From positions 310,001-374,000 of the forward strand of contig JAIYAR010000009.1 in NCBI GenBank assembly GCA_027488985.1: 64,000 nucleotides of DNA, written 5' to 3'. Below are positions 25,774-35,195 of this stretch, piece by piece. The stretch comes from Comamonadaceae bacterium (GTDB taxonomy: Bacteria; Pseudomonadota; Gammaproteobacteria; Burkholderiales; Burkholderiaceae_C). The position numbers and the translations under genes were made by a program. Each line of letters starts with the position of its first letter. Within the stretch, counting starts at the first letter, position 1. The notes beneath the pieces are model-generated. The model did not search any database. It was not told the origin of the DNA and saw only the letters and a list, made by a program, of their open reading frames with translations.

Positions 25774-28700
25774 ATGAAAACAAAAAATGCATTTCTGGCC
25801 TGTGGCTTGGCCGTCTTGAGCTGGAGCGCCCAGGCACTGCAAATAATCAGCTTCTCGCCCCAAGGCGAAGTTGCGCAGGTGCGCCAGCTGGTGGCCAAGT
25901 TTGACGAGAGCGCCGTCAATTTCGGCGACCCCAAAGCCGAAGCCCCACTCACTTTGAGCTGCAGCGACGCCCAAGTCACCCAAGGCACCGGTCGCTGGGT
26001 GAACGACCGGGTGTGGGCCTACGACTTCGACCGCGATTTGCCCCCCGGAGTGCGCTGCACGGTGCAAGTCAAACCAGGGTTCAAATCGCCCAAAGGCGCA
26101 GATATCACGGGCGCCAGCAGCTATAAATTCAATAGCGGCGGCCCCTTTGTGCGCAGCATCCAGCCCTACCAAGGGGTACGCATTGATGAAGAGCAGTTTT
26201 TCATCCTGCAACTGAGTGGCCCTGCCACGCTGGATAGCGTGAAAGCCAATGTGTGGTGCAAGGCATCCGACCTGGGAGAAAAGATCAGCATCCGCCTACT
26301 CGAGGGCAAAGAGCGAGCTGCGCTGCTGGAGGCCCAAGGATTGGACGGCTATGCCAAGGCTGACCCTTTGTCGTTTGTGACCATGACCTGCGCGCGCCGC
26401 CTGTCGTCATCCGCCAAAGTAAGTGTGGTGTTCGGCAAGGGTGTGGTCACGCCGGCCAACGGCACCACCCCCGGTGTGCCCAACACGATGGAGCGCCAGT
26501 TTGCCTACCAGGTGCGCGAGCCCTTTGCAGCCATCTTCAGCTGCGAGCGGGAAAACGCCCAGGCTGCCTGCCTGCCCATACGCCCTATGCAGCTCAGCTT
26601 CAATGCGCCCGTGTCAGCCAAGCTGCTGCAAGCCATTCGCCTGAGTGACGGCAAGAACAGCTTCAAGCCCGTGCTCGCGGAAGACAGCGGTGATGAAGAC
26701 AACGTGGTCAACAGCGTGCGCTTTGAAGGCGGCCTGCCCGAGCAAGCCCAGCTGACCCTGACGCTACCCAAAGATTTCAAAGATGCGTCCGGCCGCGCCC
26801 TGCGCAATGCGGATAGCTTCCCGCTCAAAACCGCGACCGCCGCCATGCCGCCGTTGGCCAAGTTTGCGGCCTCGCCCTTCGGCATCGTGGAGCGCTTTGC
26901 CGAGCCCGATGGCGTAGCCATGCTGCCGGTGACCTTGCGCAATGTAGAAGCCGCCCTGAAGGTCAAGGGCCTGAACGCAGAGCAAGATAAGTCCGCAACA
27001 AAAACAGCCACGCCCGCGGCCAAGGCACCAGCCGGCAAGGTGCGCACCTTCCAGCCTGGCACGGATGCCGACATCATTGCCTGGTACCGCAAGGTGCTGC
27101 GCTACGACGAAGCCAATATCTCCCGCAACCAGGCCTCCCGCGAGCTGGGCACCAAGCTGCCCAAACCTTCTACCCCCTACGACCAGGACTATGTGCAAAC
27201 TCGCATGCTCTCGCTCCTGGAAGGCCGATCAGGCGCCAAAACGCTGGACCTGCCTCAGCCCCAGAGCCAGGACCCGCGCCCCTTCGAGGTGGTGGGCATT
27301 CCCCTCACTCCCGGCTTCCATGTGGTCGAGATCGCCTCCCAAAAGTTGGGCACCAGCTTGCTGGATGAACGTTACGGCGATGGCCGCACCATGTACGTCC
27401 GCACCGCTGCGCTGGTGACCAACCTGGGCGTGCACTTCAAGCTGGGCCGCGAAAACGCATTGGCCTGGGTGACATCGCTGGACAAGGGCAAGCCTGTGGC
27501 TGGTGCCCAAGTAGTGGTGTCCGATTGCCGGGGCCAAGAAGTGGCCCGTGGCCAGACCGATGCCCGGGGCATTGCCACCCTCAATGGCGTATCGCCCCAA
27601 GCGCCCCGCTGCAATGGGGAAGACGGCTACTACAGCAGTGCCTACTTTGTGAGTGCCCGCGCCGCCCAGCCTGCAGCCGATGGCAAAGGCACGGTGCAAG
27701 ATCTGGCATTTACCTGGAGCGACTGGAACCGCGGCATCGAACCCTGGCGCTTCAACGTGCCCACTAGCCGCCAGCCCCTGCCTGACGAAGTGGCCCACAC
27801 CATCTTCGACCGCACCCTGCTCCGCGCAGGCGAAACTGTCTCCATGAAGCACGTGCTGCGCACCCAGACCAGCAAGGGCTTCGGCCTGCCGGATACCAAG
27901 CCAGACACCATGCTCATCACCCACATGGGCAGCGGCCAGCAATACGCGCTGCAACTCGATTGGCGCAAAACCGCCACCGGGGGCTTGAGTGCAGAAAACA
28001 GTTTCTCCATCCCCCAAGGCGCCAAGCTGGGTGCTTACCAGGTGCAGCTCACCAGTGGCAACGGTCGGCAGGACTTTTACACCGGCGAATTCCGGGTCGA
28101 AGAGTTCCGCCTGCCGGTGCTGGAGGGCCGTGTGACCCCCACAGAAAAGAAGCCCTTGGTCAACGCCACCCAAGTGCCGGTGGATGTGCAGATCAACTAC
28201 GTCTCCGGCGGCGCCGCCGTCAACTTGCCGGTGCGCGTCTCGGCCTTGGTGCGGGCCAAAGGCATGAGCTTTGCAGACTTCAGCGAATTCAGCTTCTCGC
28301 CACCGCAGGCCGGGCAACAAGCCCGCTCAGACGAAGGCGAAGAAGAAAACACCGCCAGCGCCGATGCCCGCGTCATCGCCGACAAAATGCCAATCACACT
28401 CGACAAGAATGGCGTCGGCAAGCTCACCATTGCCGATGTGCCCAAGAGCCGCCAGCCGCAAGACCTGCTGTTGGAAGCCACCTACTCCGACCCCAACGGA
28501 GAAGTGCAAACCATACGCAGCACCCAAACCCTGTGGCCTGCCAGCGTGATTGCCGGTATCAAGACCGAGGGCTGGGTCTCCAGCGGGCAGAAGATCAAGT
28601 TCCGCGCACTGGCGCTGGACTTGTCCGGCAAGCCGCAAGCCGGGGTGGCGCTGGAAGTCAAAGCCACCGCCCGCATCACCACCACCACCCGCAAGCGCAT

Positions 28701-31700
28701 GGTGGGCGGCTTCTACACCTACGACAACAAAACCAGCACCAAAGACTTGGGTAGTGTGTGCTCCGGCAAGAGCGATGCCCGCGGCCTGCTGCTGTGCGAA
28801 ACCGAGGTGAATGAAGCCGGCCAGGTGGAGCTGGTAGTGACCGCCAAAGACGGCTCGGGCAACAGCATCCAGGCGGCCAGCAGCGTGTATGTCACTAAGC
28901 AAGGCGAACTCTGGTTTGGTGGCGACAACAACGATCGTATCGACCTACTGCCCGAAAAGAAAAGCTACCAAGCCGGCGAGACGGCCAACTTCCAGGTGCG
29001 CATGCCCTTCCGCTTTGCCACCGCGTTGGTAGCGGTGGAGCGCGAAGGCATTGTGCACACCGAGGTGGTGGAGCTCAACGGCCAGGACCCGACCATCCAC
29101 CTGAAGATCCAGGAAGGCTGGGGCCCCAATGTGTATGTCAGCGCGCTGGTGCTGCGCGGTCGCCTGCGCGAGGTGCCGTGGTACAGCTTCTTCACCTGGG
29201 GCTACAAGGCGCCGCGTGAGTGGTGGACCAGCTTCTGGTACGAGGGGCGCGAGTACGTGGCGCCCACTGCACTGGTGGACCTGAGCAAGCCCGCCTTCCG
29301 GTTGGGTGTGGCCGAAATCCGCGTGGGCACGCAGGCGCATGAACTGAATGTGAGCGTCAAGGCCGACAAGGAAAGCTACGCCGTGCGCGGCAAGGCGCAG
29401 GTCACCATCACCGTCAAGCTGCCCAATGGCCAACCGGCTGCCAACGCCGAAGTGGCCGTGGCCGCGGTAGACCAGGCCCTGCTGGAGCTGATGCCCAACC
29501 GCAGCTGGAATCTGCTGGACGCCATGTTGCAACGGCGCAGCTGGGGCGTCGAAACATCTACCGCGCAAATGGAAATCATCGGCCGGCGCCACTATGGCCG
29601 CAAGGCTGTAGCGCCCGGTGGCGGTGGCGGCCACAGCGGGGCACGTGAGCTGCTAGAGACCCTGCTGCTCTGGAAGCCGGTGGTCAAGCTCGACGCCAAT
29701 GGCCAAGCCCAAGTGACGGTACCGCTCAACGATGCACTCACCACTTTCAAGATCGTGGCCGTGGCCGATGCCTCCACCGGCTTGTTTGGCACCGGCAGCA
29801 CCAGCATCCGCGCCACGCAAGATTTGCAGATCATCAGCGGCCTGCCACCATTAGTACGTGAAGACGACCAGTACCGCGCCCAGCTGACACTGCGCAACAC
29901 CACCAAGCAGGCCATGAAGGTGCTGGTGACCCCGCGTGCCACGCTGCTGACCTTGGAGCCGCAAACCGTAGATATTCCCGCAGGAGACGCCCGCGAGGTG
30001 GCTTGGAACGTCACCGCCCCCGCACAGCTCGCCTTGAGCCGCAACGAGGCCATCCTGTGGGAGATTGAAGCCAAGGACACCATCAGCGGCGCCAAAGACG
30101 CGCTGAAGGCCCGCCAACGCATCGTGCCTGCCGTGCCGCTCACGGTGCAGCAGGCCACGCTGGTACAGATTGACGGTCCGCTCACCATGGACGTGAATGC
30201 GCCTGCCGATGCCCTGCCCGGCCGTGGCGGCCTGAAGATGGCGCTGCAACCCAAGCTGGCCGAAGGCCTGCCGGGCGTGAAAGACTGGTTTGCCCTCTAC
30301 CCCTTTGCGTGCCTGGAGCAAAAGACCAGCAAGAGCGTGGGCCTGCGCGATGGCAAGCTGTGGCAAAGCGTGGCGGCGCAAATCCCAAGCTATCTGGACA
30401 GCGACGGCCTGGCCAACTACTTCCCGCCGCGCGATGGAGAGGCCAACCGCGGCAGCGACACGCTGACCGCCTACCTGCTGGCCGCGACCCACGAGGCCGC
30501 CGGCATTGACCCGGCGTTTGCCCTGAGCGACGAGATCCGCGCGCCCATGGAGCGTGGCCTGATTGCCTTTGTGGAAGGCCGCATCCAGCGCGAGTTCTGG
30601 AGCCCGCGCAAAGACCTGGACATGCGCAAGCTGGCAGCTATCGAGGCCCTGTCGCGCTATGGCAAGGCGCAGGGCCGCATGGTGAACAGCATCACCATCG
30701 CGCCCAACCAGTGGCCCACGCATGCGGTGATCGACTGGCTCAACATCTTGAAACGCGTGACCGATGTGCCCGAGCGTGATAAGCGCTTGGCCGAAGCCAA
30801 CCAGATCCTGCGCAGCCGCATCAGCTACCAGGGCACCAAGATGATCTTCAGCACCGAGAAGGACGACTACTGGTGGTGGCTGATGCAAAGCGGCGACGTG
30901 AACACCGCGCGCCTGATCTTGAGTGTGCTGGACGACCCGGCCTGGAAAGACGACATGGGCCGCCTGGCCAACGGCTTCATCAGCCGCCAGCAAAACGGCG
31001 CTTGGCACACCACCACCGCCAACCTGTGGGGCGGCTTGGCCTTGGAGAAATTCAGCGCCAAGTTTGAAGCGGTGCCGGTGGCCGGCAGCACCAAGGCCAG
31101 CATGAAGAGCTTGGAAAACGCCGCGGGCGGCGTGGGCACTGCCAGCGTGGATTGGAGCAAGGTGGAGCGCATCAAGACGACCGATGCATCCGGCGCTGCA
31201 CACCAGACCACCTGGTTCGGCGCGCCTGCGTCACCGGGCAACCTGAAGAACAACACCATGTTCCTGCCTTGGAGCAAAACTGCAGCCAAAGACACGCTGA
31301 ACGTGACCCACCAGGGCGCGGGCAAGCCGTGGCTCACACTGCAATCAGTCGCGGCGGTGCAACTGAAGGCACCCTTCTTTGCGGGCTACCAGATCAAGAA
31401 AACCATCACTTCGGTTGAGCAGGCCAACAAGAGCCTACCGGCCGGCAGCTACACCCGCGGTGACGTGCTGCGCATCAGCATCGAAGTGAACGCCAGCGCC
31501 GACATGACCTGGGTCGCCATCACCGACCCCGTGCCTGGCGGTGCCACGATTCTGGGCAGCGGCCTGGGCCGCGATAGCGAGATCGCCACGCAAGGAGAAA
31601 AGAAAGAAGGCTACGGTTGGGCCGCGTTTGAAGAGCGCAGCTTCGAATCCTTCCGCAGCTACTACGAGTACCTGCCCAAGGGTGTGGTGAAGATGGAATA

Positions 31701-31824
31701 CACCATTCGGCTGAACAACGTGGGTGAGTTCTCGCTTCCACCCTCACGCGTGGAAGCGATGTACGCGCCAGAGATGTTTGGGGAGGCGCCGAATGTGAAG
31801 GTGAAAGTGGTGGGGGTGAAGTGA
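25774..31824 (+). CDS. Bacterial alpha-2-macroglobulin (protease-trapping protein)
   Basis: 2016 aa from the ATG at 25774, with GGGGAG 5 bases upstream. A signal peptide ends at AQA (about residue 22); there is no lipobox Cys, unlike E. coli YfhM, so it is probably soluble in the periplasm. MG-type macroglobulin domains fill the N-terminal two thirds, with an acidic low-complexity stretch near 28,330. The thioester motif CLEQ is intact at Cys1513. These proteins trap proteases by covalent attachment. In many bacteria the gene is paired with pbpC; here pbpC lies 10.6 kb downstream. Confidence 0.95.
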   Translation: MKTKNAFLACGLAVLSWSAQALQIISFSPQGEVAQVRQLVAKFDESAVNFGDPKAEAPLTLSCSDAQVTQGTGRWVNDRVWAYDFDRDLPPGVRCTVQVKPGFKSPKGADITGASSYKFNSGGPFVRSIQPYQGVRIDEEQFFILQLSGPATLDSVKANVWCKASDLGEKISIRLLEGKERAALLEAQGLDGYAKADPLSFVTMTCARRLSSSAKVSVVFGKGVVTPANGTTPGVPNTMERQFAYQVREPFAAIFSCERENAQAACLPIRPMQLSFNAPVSAKLLQAIRLSDGKNSFKPVLAEDSGDEDNVVNSVRFEGGLPEQAQLTLTLPKDFKDASGRALRNADSFPLKTATAAMPPLAKFAASPFGIVERFAEPDGVAMLPVTLRNVEAALKVKGLNAEQDKSATKTATPAAKAPAGKVRTFQPGTDADIIAWYRKVLRYDEANISRNQASRELGTKLPKPSTPYDQDYVQTRMLSLLEGRSGAKTLDLPQPQSQDPRPFEVVGIPLTPGFHVVEIASQKLGTSLLDERYGDGRTMYVRTAALVTNLGVHFKLGRENALAWVTSLDKGKPVAGAQVVVSDCRGQEVARGQTDARGIATLNGVSPQAPRCNGEDGYYSSAYFVSARAAQPAADGKGTVQDLAFTWSDWNRGIEPWRFNVPTSRQPLPDEVAHTIFDRTLLRAGETVSMKHVLRTQTSKGFGLPDTKPDTMLITHMGSGQQYALQLDWRKTATGGLSAENSFSIPQGAKLGAYQVQLTSGNGRQDFYTGEFRVEEFRLPVLEGRVTPTEKKPLVNATQVPVDVQINYVSGGAAVNLPVRVSALVRAKGMSFADFSEFSFSPPQAGQQARSDEGEEENTASADARVIADKMPITLDKNGVGKLTIADVPKSRQPQDLLLEATYSDPNGEVQTIRSTQTLWPASVIAGIKTEGWVSSGQKIKFRALALDLSGKPQAGVALEVKATARITTTTRKRMVGGFYTYDNKTSTKDLGSVCSGKSDARGLLLCETEVNEAGQVELVVTAKDGSGNSIQAASSVYVTKQGELWFGGDNNDRIDLLPEKKSYQAGETANFQVRMPFRFATALVAVEREGIVHTEVVELNGQDPTIHLKIQEGWGPNVYVSALVLRGRLREVPWYSFFTWGYKAPREWWTSFWYEGREYVAPTALVDLSKPAFRLGVAEIRVGTQAHELNVSVKADKESYAVRGKAQVTITVKLPNGQPAANAEVAVAAVDQALLELMPNRSWNLLDAMLQRRSWGVETSTAQMEIIGRRHYGRKAVAPGGGGGHSGARELLETLLLWKPVVKLDANGQAQVTVPLNDALTTFKIVAVADASTGLFGTGSTSIRATQDLQIISGLPPLVREDDQYRAQLTLRNTTKQAMKVLVTPRATLLTLEPQTVDIPAGDAREVAWNVTAPAQLALSRNEAILWEIEAKDTISGAKDALKARQRIVPAVPLTVQQATLVQIDGPLTMDVNAPADALPGRGGLKMALQPKLAEGLPGVKDWFALYPFACLEQKTSKSVGLRDGKLWQSVAAQIPSYLDSDGLANYFPPRDGEANRGSDTLTAYLLAATHEAAGIDPAFALSDEIRAPMERGLIAFVEGRIQREFWSPRKDLDMRKLAAIEALSRYGKAQGRMVNSITIAPNQWPTHAVIDWLNILKRVTDVPERDKRLAEANQILRSRISYQGTKMIFSTEKDDYWWWLMQSGDVNTARLILSVLDDPAWKDDMGRLANGFISRQQNGAWHTTTANLWGGLALEKFSAKFEAVPVAGSTKASMKSLENAAGGVGTASVDWSKVERIKTTDASGAAHQTTWFGAPASPGNLKNNTMFLPWSKTAAKDTLNVTHQGAGKPWLTLQSVAAVQLKAPFFAGYQIKKTITSVEQANKSLPAGSYTRGDVLRISIEVNASADMTWVAITDPVPGGATILGSGLGRDSEIATQGEKKEGYGWAAFEERSFESFRSYYEYLPKGVVKMEYTIRLNNVGEFSLPPSRVEAMYAPEMFGEAPNVKVKVVGVK

Positions 31825-31857
31825 AGGTGCCTGGAGTTAGCTAAGACAGAACTGTTG

Positions 31858-31871
31858 CCGCCTCGCGGCGG
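31858..31871. other. Small hairpin downstream of the alpha-2-macroglobulin gene
   Basis: CCGCC, loop TCGC, GGCGG lies 34 bases after the stop, without a T-run. It could aid termination or mark the edge of the inserted block; nothing else is visible in the 125-bp gap. Confidence 0.35.
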
Positions 31872-31949
31872 AGCCGCTCAGTGGACAAAGGTAGCTCCAA
31901 AACGACTGTAACCCTTGTTCAACCCACACCACTGTTCTTAACTCCTCGC

Positions 31950-32813
31950 TCAATCAAAAGCCGCTGCCAACGCGCTTATATTTCGGCTTCCTAATCCCAA
32001 CTCCTGAGCCCGCTGAAAGCTTGAACGAGCGGTCAATGCACCGGGTACCTCAGCGTGACTCGTCGCAGCAACTTCGATGACGTAACCCAAATCTTTTTCG
32101 ATCAAATCAATAGTAAACATAGGGCTAGTATTTTTGGTGGCCATCATTTTTAATGCGCCTGCAATCGGCGCGGCCACTATCGGAAACTCACCCATCAGCT
32201 CGGCTGCATACTCAGCCTGATATCCATTCTTTGTCAAAAGGCCCAGTAATTCGGCAGCGCTTTGAAGCTGGGCGGCGAAGAGTGTGTTGACAGCCAACTT
32301 GAACATAGAACCCTGTCCAATAGCACCGACATGCAGAACCTTTGAACCTAAAACCTTAAGGATTGGTTCTGCCAACTCAAAACTTTCAATGTTTCCCCCA
32401 ACCATAAAAATAAGTTGTGCTGTCGCGGCTTGAGGTCGTGATCCTGCCACAGGGGCATCCAACAAGTTAGCACCGCGATCGTTCACGGCCTTGTTTAATT
32501 GTTTCACCCAAGACGGTGAAGTAGTGGAACATTCAATAGCGACTGCACCCTCTCTCAATGCATGTACAGCTCCAGTTTTTTCATCCAACCATACCGATCT
32601 AGCTGCAGAGTTGTCAGTCACCATGCTGAACACGTAATCAGCCTCTAATGCCGCCTCGAAAGGTGTTTGAGCCAATTTTGCACCTTGCTCGACAAGTGCC
32701 GTTGATTTGGCTGTATCTCGATTCCAAACGGTGACGGGGTACCCGGTTTTGATTAGGTTTGCGGCCATAAGTGACCCCATCGCGCCCATTCCCAAGAAGG
32801 CGATTTGCTTCAT
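31950..32813 (-). CDS. NAD(P)-dependent 3-hydroxyisobutyrate dehydrogenase-family oxidoreductase
   Basis: 287 aa from the ATG at 32813 with AAGGGA upstream. The Rossmann motif GMGAMGSLMAANL is at the N-terminus; SPSWVKQLNKAV and DAPVAGS correspond to the substrate-binding signature and the catalytic Lys lies in the GQGSMFKLAVN segment. The substrate could be a beta-hydroxyacid or succinic semialdehyde. It follows the azoreductase gene by 25 bases. The DNA is visibly more A+T-rich than its surroundings. Confidence 0.87.
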   Translation of the reverse strand: MKQIAFLGMGAMGSLMAANLIKTGYPVTVWNRDTAKSTALVEQGAKLAQTPFEAALEADYVFSMVTDNSAARSVWLDEKTGAVHALREGAVAIECSTTSPSWVKQLNKAVNDRGANLLDAPVAGSRPQAATAQLIFMVGGNIESFELAEPILKVLGSKVLHVGAIGQGSMFKLAVNTLFAAQLQSAAELLGLLTKNGYQAEYAAELMGEFPIVAAPIAGALKMMATKNTSPMFTIDLIEKDLGYVIEVAATSHAEVPGALTARSSFQRAQELGLGSRNISALAAAFD

Positions 32814-32838
32814 AAATAATCCCTTTATTGTTAGCGGC

Positions 32839-33444
32839 TCAAGCGGTACGAGGTGAAACTGCACTGATTGCCGCCCTCGCGCGGCTTTCCGCCAACTCGG
32901 CGAGGCCAACATTCATTCCTTCGACAGGAATGATGGTCACATCATCTATGCCAATAAAGTTGAAAATAAATTGCAGATATGGCACAACGAAATCTGCCGC
33001 CTTCAGTTCGCCCTTCGTGTATCCGTCTGCACCGTAAGCAACAACGATGAATACTCGCTTGTTGCTGACAAGACCTGCGAACCTTTTCCCATCAAAGGAA
33101 AACGTTTTCCCGACTCGAACGATGTGATCAATCCAAGCTTTTAGCGCGGAAGGAATGCCAAAGTTGTACATCGGCGTGGTGATAACAATGTCGTCTGCGG
33201 CAGTAATTTCACTTAGCAGTTGTTCAGAGATTTCTGTCGCAGTGCGCTGTGATTGGCTCCACGTCGACTCATCTGAGAAGAAGGCGGAAATTGCTCCAAC
33301 CGGCAAATGAGGTACTGGTGTATGTACCAAGTCGCGGGTCAGAGTACGAGTTGGTGACAAATGAGCGATCAATTCATCTCCAAAACGGCGGGAATACGAA
33401 CCTTCATGGCGACTGGAAGCGTCAATTCGGAGTAGCGTGGTCAT
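32839..33444 (-). CDS. azoR: FMN-dependent NADH-azoreductase
   Basis: 201 aa. The flavodoxin-like fold starts LLRIDASSRHEGSYSR, and PMYNFGIPSALKAWIDHI is the characteristic FMN/substrate motif of AzoR. It reduces azo compounds and quinones with NADH. It diverges from a LysR gene across a perfect 23-bp dyad, so it is the probable target. A hydroxyisobutyrate dehydrogenase-like gene follows. Confidence 0.93.
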   Translation of the reverse strand: MTTLLRIDASSRHEGSYSRRFGDELIAHLSPTRTLTRDLVHTPVPHLPVGAISAFFSDESTWSQSQRTATEISEQLLSEITAADDIVITTPMYNFGIPSALKAWIDHIVRVGKTFSFDGKRFAGLVSNKRVFIVVAYGADGYTKGELKAADFVVPYLQFIFNFIGIDDVTIIPVEGMNVGLAELAESRARAAISAVSPRTA

Positions 33445-33512
33445 AAGTGAATCCTTCGAGGTGTTGTTGAACTACGTAAAGAATGTTATTCATGAGACGA
33501 GGCTAGATAAAT

Positions 33513-33535
33513 ACGATATTTTTCATTTATATCGT
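33513..33535. promoter_or_regulatory. LysR-type operator between azoR and its LysR gene
   Basis: Perfect 7-base arms ACGATAT and ATATCGT with a 9-base spacer lie 16-80 bases from the two divergent starts. They include a T-N11-A core, the LysR box pattern. Confidence 0.75.
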
Positions 33536-33550
33536 GCGTAAAATGCACGA

Positions 33551-34459
33551 ATGAACTCCATTGATCTGGAATTGCTCATCGCAGTAGCCAAGCGAGGGAG
33601 CTTTGCTGCAGTAGCTAAAGAGCGAAACATTGACCCCTCGTCGGTATCGAGAGCCATTGGCGATTTAGAACATGAACTCGGACTACGCCTTTTTCACCGC
33701 AGTACACGGTCGATGACATTGACTGAGGCGGGAGAAATCTACCTCGCGCGAATTGAGCCGTTAATTGACGAGTTGCAACATGCACGTGAAGCGGCAGCAC
33801 AAGTTAGTCTTACGCCCAAGGGGCTACTGCGTATTACTGCCTCGGTCACGTTCGGACAGGTTTGCATCGTCCCACTGCTTGGTGAATTTCATAAAAAATA
33901 CCCCGACCTCCAAGTGGAGTGCGTGTTTACCGACACCAATATGGATCTCGTTTCGGATCGTATTGACTTGGCAATTCGTCTCGGCCCGAACATTGATGGA
34001 AACCTCGTTGCCGCTAAGCTGATGGACACTCAGTATGGTGTCTATGCGAGCCCGGAATATTTGGCTCAACACCCTCCTTTAACCAAGCCATCGGATCTTG
34101 CTGATCACAAAGTACTTCTGTTCAACTTGCGCGCATACCGAAGTCGATGGTTGTTCCGCGATCGAGATGGGCATGAGCAAAGTATCCCTGTCAATGGAGA
34201 CTTGACATTGGCACCCGCTGCGTCTCTCCTAAGCGCTGCCGTTGCAGGATTAGGACCTGCACTGCTTCCTGATTGGTTAGTTGCCGACCCTTTAGAAAAA
34301 GGATTGCTTGTTTCACTTTTCAAAGAGTTCCAGGCTACGGCAACAAATTTTGAAACTGCGGCTTGGATCGTTTATCCAAGTCGCTCGTATCTCCCACACA
34401 AAGTACGCGTAATGGTCGACTTTTTGCGAGAGAAACTGCGGCCAATTCAGCTTTATTAG
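33551..34459 (+). CDS. LysR-family transcriptional regulator
   Basis: 302 aa. The winged helix-turn-helix begins IDLELLIAVAKRGSFAAVAK, with STRSMTLTEAG; a LysR substrate-binding domain fills residues 90-300. The gene has lower GC and more A/T-ending codons than most genes here, like the azoR unit it faces. It is likely an azoR activator or repressor responding to quinones or electrophiles; that part is inference. Confidence 0.93.
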   Translation: MNSIDLELLIAVAKRGSFAAVAKERNIDPSSVSRAIGDLEHELGLRLFHRSTRSMTLTEAGEIYLARIEPLIDELQHAREAAAQVSLTPKGLLRITASVTFGQVCIVPLLGEFHKKYPDLQVECVFTDTNMDLVSDRIDLAIRLGPNIDGNLVAAKLMDTQYGVYASPEYLAQHPPLTKPSDLADHKVLLFNLRAYRSRWLFRDRDGHEQSIPVNGDLTLAPAASLLSAAVAGLGPALLPDWLVADPLEKGLLVSLFKEFQATATNFETAAWIVYPSRSYLPHKVRVMVDFLREKLRPIQLY

Positions 34460-34589
34460 AAAGATCGCTTTAAGTAGATGTCGCTATCGCCGAAAGAGTT
34501 TGATCGACCGGTCTTCATGACGAACTAAGGGCCGAAACGCAAAGAAGTGACTTACCAATTGTCTCTGCTCCGGACCAATCAATTGGAGC

Positions 34590-35141
34590 TCAGGCCTTTT
34601 GAAGCCTAATATCCAACTCGCGATCCACATAGGTCCACTCTGGTGACGCCCTCAGTTCCCTCAACATGTCGTTGAAATCGGGTTCATGTTCGGGCGCGAA
34701 TTCAAACCAGGTCAGGAAGTCGAAGGGCTCTGATTCCGACAAATCGCGGCAGTGGTGCAGTTTCCGGGAAATGGCGGGCAGGTATTGCATGCCAATGGCA
34801 ATGTGCCGAGACTTCGCCTCGAAGATGGCCCGTCGCTCGTCTTGGGTCATGCCCCACCAAGCTGCGTTTTTCCTGATAGGTATGAGCACTGCCAAATGAG
34901 TGGCAGACCGCCCAAGGCCTTGCTGCACGGCAAGCAGTGCATCTTTTTCTGAGCGCTCTACGTACCGATCGTTACTGGTCACGCCACTCAAGACCCACTT
35001 TGACCCATCGACATTGAGACTGGCAGGTCGCACAGCCACATGCGTCACGTTTTCCAAAGGTGGCCCTACCAGGGTGGTCTGCTGCAGTACAGCCCATTCC
35101 CCGCTATTACCACCCGCAAATGAGAAAAGTCGTTCGTTCAT
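34590..35141 (-). CDS. cld: Chlorite dismutase, short dimeric (lineage II) type
   Basis: 183 aa from the ATG at 35141 (AAGGAA 6 bases upstream). From memory it closely resembles the dimeric enzyme of Nitrobacter: VERSEKDALLAVQQGLGR, then IPIRKNAAWWGMTQDERR and FDFLTWFEFAPEH. The haem-ligand His is residue 113 (KSRHI) and the distal catalytic Arg is residue 126 (PAISRK), the exact 13-residue spacing of known enzymes. It should convert chlorite to chloride and O2. There is no signal peptide. No (per)chlorate reductase is nearby. A LysR gene lies 54 bases upstream on the same strand. Confidence 0.87.
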   Translation of the reverse strand: MNERLFSFAGGNSGEWAVLQQTTLVGPPLENVTHVAVRPASLNVDGSKWVLSGVTSNDRYVERSEKDALLAVQQGLGRSATHLAVLIPIRKNAAWWGMTQDERRAIFEAKSRHIAIGMQYLPAISRKLHHCRDLSESEPFDFLTWFEFAPEHEPDFNDMLRELRASPEWTYVDRELDIRLQKA

Positions 35142-35195
35142 GTGTATTCCTTTTCCAAACTCAGACTGCAATTTGCGCGCCACACCGACACATCT

